Origin: Phycisphaerae bacterium
GTDB taxonomy: Bacteria > Planctomycetota > Phycisphaerae > UBA1845
Reading direction: 5' to 3'
Assembly (NCBI GenBank): GCA_029260165.1
Contig: JAJDDT010000044.1
Location: 62,001-126,000 of the forward strand
DNA length: 64,000 nucleotides
Shown here: in pieces, positions 60,646-64,000 of the stretch
Layout: each line of letters starts with the position of its first letter
Numbering within the stretch: position 1 is the first letter of the stretch
The notes under the pieces: generated by a model
The model's input: the letters and a program-made list of their open reading frames with translations, nothing else
What the model was told of the DNA's origin: nothing
The model's database searches: none
Translations under genes and position numbers: made by a program

Positions 60646-62016
60646 ATGAAACGCAGAGTGGTCGCGTGCGTGGTGGCGGTTTTTGTCGCGTCGGGTGTGG
60701 CGGAAGGTCAGATTCAGACTCAGTTGGGGCACCTGACGCCGGCTGTCGCGATTGAATTGTCGCGTTGTTGCGACTTGAATGACATGCCGGGGACGAACGG
60801 GAATCCGGCGTGTTTCGAGGGAGCGTCCTGTTGCGCCAATGGGAAGTGGCGGTGCAATGACGCGGGCGGGCAGTCAACCTGTCGGCGGCGTGGAGCGGTT
60901 TGTGATTGCTGCGATCCGAACGAAATGCCGGGTGCCAACGGGAATCCTTTTTGCTTTGAAGGGGCGACGTGTTGCGCGGACGGGAGGTGGCGGTGCAATG
61001 GTGCTTCCGGTCAGTCGACGTGTCAGCGTGGTGATGTTTGTTCCTGCTGCGAGCCGAATGACGCGCCGGGGGTGAATGGCAACCCGTTGTGTTTTGAAGG
61101 GGCGACGTGCTGTGCCAATGGAACATGGGCGTGCAACAACGGAGGCGCTCAGTCAACGTGTAGTCGCGATGGAGAAGCGTGCGATTGTTGTGATCCGAAC
61201 GACATGCCGGGCGTGAATGGTAATCCGTTTTGTTTTGAAGGTGCGACGTGTTGCTCGAATGGTCAGTGGGCGTGCAACAATGGTTCGTTGCAGTCCACCT
61301 GCTCTGAAGATGGGGAGGCTTGTCACTGTTGCAGTCCCAATGATGAGCCGGGCGTGAATGGCAATCCATTCTGCTTTGAAGGTGCGACCTGTTGTGCTGA
61401 TGGCACATGGCAGTGCAACGACGCGGGTGCCGGTTCGACCTGTGGCCAGGACGGCTTCGTTTGTGCGTGTTGCGATCCGGATGAAAAACCGGGGAACAAC
61501 TGCAATCCGAATTGTTTTGAAGGTGCGACCTGCTGCTCGAATGGCCGATGGGCCTGCAACAATGGTCCGGGCAATTCGACCTGTGCTGAGGACGGGGATG
61601 AGTGCACCTGTTGTGATCCGCTTGAGGAACCGTGCACGAATGGCAATCCCTGCTGTTTTGAGGGCGCGACGTGTTGTGCGAATGGAAATTGGCAGTGCAA
61701 CGATCATGCGACCAACTCAACGTGTCTTGTTGATGGTGAGCGATGCGGGCAGGTTTGCGGTGGTATCGCGGGCATCCCGTGTCCTGACGGCGAATTCTGC
61801 AAACTGGACCAGGGCAATTGCTGCTGCGACTTCCAGGGTGTGTGTACGTCGTTCCCGTCGAGCTGTCCACTCGAGTTGGATGTGGTTTGTGGCTGCGACG
61901 GAAGGTCGTACCGAAACGCGTGTTTCGCCGCTCGTTCCGGGGCGTCGGTCAGTCATTGCGGTCGATGCCTGATATCGGTTGAACCCATTGACGCGGTTGG
62001 CGTGGTGCTTCCGTAG
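60646..62016 (+). CDS. Secreted Cys-rich seven-repeat protein with Kazal-like domain
   Basis: A 456-aa exported protein with signal peptide MKRRVVACVVAVFVASGVA. Residues about 43-370 are seven tandem repeats of 45-48 aa, each with CC at the start and the pattern CFEGATCC-NG-W-CN...STC. Repeats 2-7 carry about eight cysteines each, so many disulfides are likely. The last 85 residues hold a Kazal-type block, VVCGCDGRSYRNACFAARSG, typical of serine protease inhibitors. No family is recognised for the repeats. ATG has AAGGAG upstream, and a strong terminator follows. Confidence 0.8.
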   Translation: MKRRVVACVVAVFVASGVAEGQIQTQLGHLTPAVAIELSRCCDLNDMPGTNGNPACFEGASCCANGKWRCNDAGGQSTCRRRGAVCDCCDPNEMPGANGNPFCFEGATCCADGRWRCNGASGQSTCQRGDVCSCCEPNDAPGVNGNPLCFEGATCCANGTWACNNGGAQSTCSRDGEACDCCDPNDMPGVNGNPFCFEGATCCSNGQWACNNGSLQSTCSEDGEACHCCSPNDEPGVNGNPFCFEGATCCADGTWQCNDAGAGSTCGQDGFVCACCDPDEKPGNNCNPNCFEGATCCSNGRWACNNGPGNSTCAEDGDECTCCDPLEEPCTNGNPCCFEGATCCANGNWQCNDHATNSTCLVDGERCGQVCGGIAGIPCPDGEFCKLDQGNCCCDFQGVCTSFPSSCPLELDVVCGCDGRSYRNACFAARSGASVSHCGRCLISVEPIDAVGVVLP

Positions 62017-62050
62017 GGCCACGCGAATTTAGCGTTGAAAAAAGAACAGT

Positions 62051-62090
62051 CCGACCGACCCTGTCATCATGCAGGGTCGGTCGGTTTTTT
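62051..62090. terminator. Strong bidirectional terminator
   Basis: A perfect 13-bp stem (CCGACCGACCCTG/CAGGGTCGGTCGG) with an 8-nt loop, six Ts on the plus strand and a run of six As before a GAACAGT on the other side. It separates the Cys-rich gene from convergent prfB. Confidence 0.9.
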
Positions 62091-62105
62091 GTTGAACGTC
62101 CGTGA

Positions 62106-63231
62106 TTATGAATCGGCGGCGGTGTGTTGCCTGGTTGCACGGCGGCGAAGCTCGGCGTCGATGAATGCCTGAATGTCGCCGTCGAGCACGCCCGTTGAGT
62201 CGTGCGTTACATATCCGTTTCGAGCGTCTTTCACGCGTTGTTCCGGGTAGAGGAAGTAGCTGCGAATGGAATTCCCCCAACTGATCTGGCCCTTTTCGCT
62301 GTAGAATTTTGAAAGCTCCGCATCGCGTTTGGCCTGTTCAAACTGGAACAGCCGGGCGACAAGCATCTTTTTGGCCGAGGCGCGATTTTTGTGCTGCGAT
62401 CGCTCGTTTTGACACTGGGCTACCGCTCCGGTTGCGAGGTGTGTGAGGCGGACCGCCGAGTCCGTTTTGTTGACATGCTGTCCACCGGCACCGCTTGCGC
62501 GGTAGGTGTCCTCGCGGACCTCCTTGTCCCAGTCGACGTCAATCTCGATGTCGCCGATGTCCGGTTGCACGTCGACCGATGCGAAACTCGTCTCGCGTTT
62601 TCCCTGGGCGCTGAACGGTGAAATGCGGACGAGTCGATGCACCCCCATTTCGCACGACAGATAACCGTAGGCGTGCTGCCCCTTGACGAGCAGACTGCAC
62701 GACTGGATGCCGGCTTCCTCGCCATCGCGTCGCGACAGTTGTTCGGCGGTGAATCCGTTGCGCTCGAAAAAGCGCAAATACATGCGGAACAACATTTCCG
62801 CCCAGTCGCACGCATCCGCGCCACCGGTCCCCGCCTGTATGTTGAAGTAGCAATCGCGAGTGTCATGCGGACCGGAAAGCAACGCGAGCATTTCCAGCCG
62901 ATCGACGATCTTTGCGAATTCAGTGACCCCGTGTGACAGCTCATCGAGGATGGACGCGTCCTCCTCGTCGGCCAGCATTTCGAGCATGGCTTCAATATCC
63001 TCGCTGCGTTTTCGGAGTTCCTCGACCGGATCGATGATCGCCCTGACGCGCTTGAGCGCAGCCACGGTCGCCTGCGCGGATTCCTGATTGTTCCAGAAAT
63101 CGGGCCTGGCCATCTCGGTGTCGAGGACTTTTAGTTCAGCCAGCTTGTTTTCATAGTCAAAGAGAGTCCCGGATGCTGATGATCCGAGCGGAAAGGTCGT
63201 GGAAGGTGTTCTTGTGCTCTTCAATCGTCAT
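62106..63231 (-). CDS. prfB: Peptide chain release factor 2, with programmed +1 frameshift
   Basis: RF2 reads UGA and UAA and releases the finished peptide. The gene is in two frames. Frame 1 starts at ATG 63231 (MTIEEHKNTFHDLSARIISI, 24 codons) and ends CTT TGA at 63162-63157. Slipping +1 at CTT T reads GAC TAT GAA and continues as DYENKLAEL for 350 codons to 62106. This matches the conserved CUU UGA C site of bacterial prfB, which senses RF2 level. Later blocks: ASGAGGQHVNKTDSAVRLTH with the GGQ catalytic motif. The stem before the site, CCGGGA, is a weak internal ribosome-site mimic compared with E. coli AGGGGG. The tripeptide SPF (RISPFSAQGKR), which recognises the stop codon, is present. 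Confidence 0.95.
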
Positions 63232-63303
63232 GTCGTGGCTCCATCCTGTGGTGGCGGCAAGGTTACCAGTGAGTCGCGAAGCGGGCAAGGTGGTGGTTTG
63301 GGG

Positions 63304-63333
63304 TTGATTTTCAGATTTCCATCGTGGTACAAA
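63304..63333 (+). promoter_or_regulatory. Candidate promoter of the FG-GAP gene
   Basis: TTGATT (63304-63309), 18-bp spacer, TACAAA (63328-63333), 29 bp before the ATG, in the divergent gap with prfB. Confidence 0.35.
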
Positions 63334-63361
63334 TATGAGTGAGCCGTCAGTGAGGTAATTC

Positions 63362-64000
63362 ATGCGACGATTGGGCCGCGTTGTGTTTGTGTGGAGTTTT
63401 CCGGCTGCCGCTTGTTTGGCGGGGGACTCCGGTGGCGGCGGTTCCGTTTACGATTCCGTGGTGCCCAGCCGTTTCGCGCAGGATTGCGAGGCGCACCTGA
63501 TTCAGCCCTCCATGGATGAGATGCCCTGTCCGGATTCTGCGTCTCGTCAGGATCATGCGGGCGGGATTGCCATAGAGTGCCTGAACGCACCGAATCTGCT
63601 TGACCGGATGATCGTGGACACGAATGCTGACAACGTGAACTCGGTGTTTGCGGCGGACATGGACGGCGACGGTGACACCGATTTTCTGTCAGCGTCAATC
63701 AATGACGACACTATCGCGTGGTATCAAAACAACGGCGGCGTTTCGCCGACCTTCACGAAACGCGTCATTTCAAATACCGCCAACTCCGCGCGAAGCGTGT
63801 TCGCAGCCGACGTCAACGGCGATGGGGATATGGACGCGCTGTCCGCGTCGGCGTTGGATGGCACCATTGCGTGGTACGAGAACTCGGGCGAGTCGCCGCC
63901 AACCTTTGTTCGACATGTGATCAATTCGGAGGCACCGTTTGCGCGATCCGTATTCGCGATTGATCTCGACGGCGATCTGGATGTTGATGTTTTGTCCGCG
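63362..64000 (+). CDS. FG-GAP/VCBS repeat secreted protein (3' truncated by window)
   Basis: An exported protein starting at ATG 63362 (MRRLGRVVFVWSFPAAACLA), with GAGG 7 nt upstream; it runs off the window after 213 codons. The signal peptide ends PAAAC, so it may be lipidated on Cys18, though the lipobox is not ideal. From about residue 85 there are FG-GAP-type repeats of about 45 aa: VFAADMDGDGDTDFLSASI, VFAADVNGDGDMDALSASA, VFAIDLDGDLDVDVLSA, each with a Ca-binding DxDGDGD loop and a following IAWYQNNGG. Such beta-propellers are common in planctomycete surface proteins. Full length unknown. Confidence 0.85.
   Translation, partial: MRRLGRVVFVWSFPAAACLAGDSGGGGSVYDSVVPSRFAQDCEAHLIQPSMDEMPCPDSASRQDHAGGIAIECLNAPNLLDRMIVDTNADNVNSVFAADMDGDGDTDFLSASINDDTIAWYQNNGGVSPTFTKRVISNTANSARSVFAADVNGDGDMDALSASALDGTIAWYENSGESPPTFVRHVINSEAPFARSVFAIDLDGDLDVDVLSA

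Noticed and set aside
60770-61740. Tandem repeats as a CRISPR array
   Set aside because: The repeats are about 140 bp, stay in one reading frame and encode a regular Cys pattern, so they are protein repeats.
63157-63231. Frame break in prfB as a sequencing error or pseudogene
   Set aside because: The break is exactly at CTT TGA C, the known programmed site, and the rest of RF2 is intact.

Overview
The window looks like chromosomal DNA of a Gram-negative planctomycete-type bacterium (Planctomycetes/PVC group, possibly Phycisphaerae-like). The evidence is a PEP-CTERM sorting signal, a division-and-cell-wall (dcw) cluster with no ftsA or ftsZ, secreted STN-domain and FG-GAP proteins, an ECF sigma/anti-sigma pair, a zinc-ribbon/kinase/TPR Ser/Thr kinase, and KdsA (Kdo, hence LPS). 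MurE carries the DNPR motif of the meso-DAP enzymes, so a meso-DAP peptidoglycan is expected. The assignment rests on gene content only.

Layout. 0-18 kb: a GT4 glycosyltransferase, then mraZ-rsmH-LysM protein-ftsL-ftsI-murE-murF-mraY-ftsW-murG-murC-murB-ddl-ftsQ, mostly with overlapping or closely spaced genes. murD is missing at its usual place between mraY and ftsW. ftsA/ftsZ are replaced by two multi-TM proteins. 18-28 kb: DUF456 protein, lone receiver, serA-ROK kinase, HDAC-like hydrolase, Eis-like acetyltransferase, gyrA. 28-35 kb: lamin-tail-like secreted protein, XRE regulator plus Ser/Thr kinase, a gene-poor stretch, and a PEP-CTERM protein behind a leader terminator. 35-46 kb: HDOD protein, aceK without aceBA, an STN protein, a minus-strand sugar-modification cluster (aminotransferase, GT2, methyltransferase, Gfo/Idh oxidoreductase), a GT39-like membrane glycosyltransferase, and a KDPG-type aldolase. 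46-55 kb: a minus-strand lipid operon headed by a 1442-aa reductase/AMP-ligase/carrier/acyltransferase fusion resembling myxobacterial ElbD (ether-lipid synthesis), followed by a HAD phosphatase, a zinc dehydrogenase and a lipid kinase, with a Cys-less ketosynthase fragment nearby. 55-64 kb: kdsA, STN/anti-sigma/ECF sigma operon, panC, lgt with a large insert, a seven-repeat Cys-rich Kazal protein, prfB with its programmed frameshift, and a truncated FG-GAP protein.

Two dispersed palindromic element families run through the intergenic spaces. Family 1 is an 82-bp double hairpin (three full copies, two halves); one copy is flanked by a 13-bp direct repeat at the mraY/ftsW junction. Family 2 is a 102-104-bp element whose terminal TAG serves as the stop codon of the adjoining gene in four places. 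The most interesting items are the ElbD-like lipid operon, these two element families, the dcw cluster without ftsZ and murD, and the regulated-looking leader of the PEP-CTERM gene. All function calls come from motifs read by eye; no database search was run.
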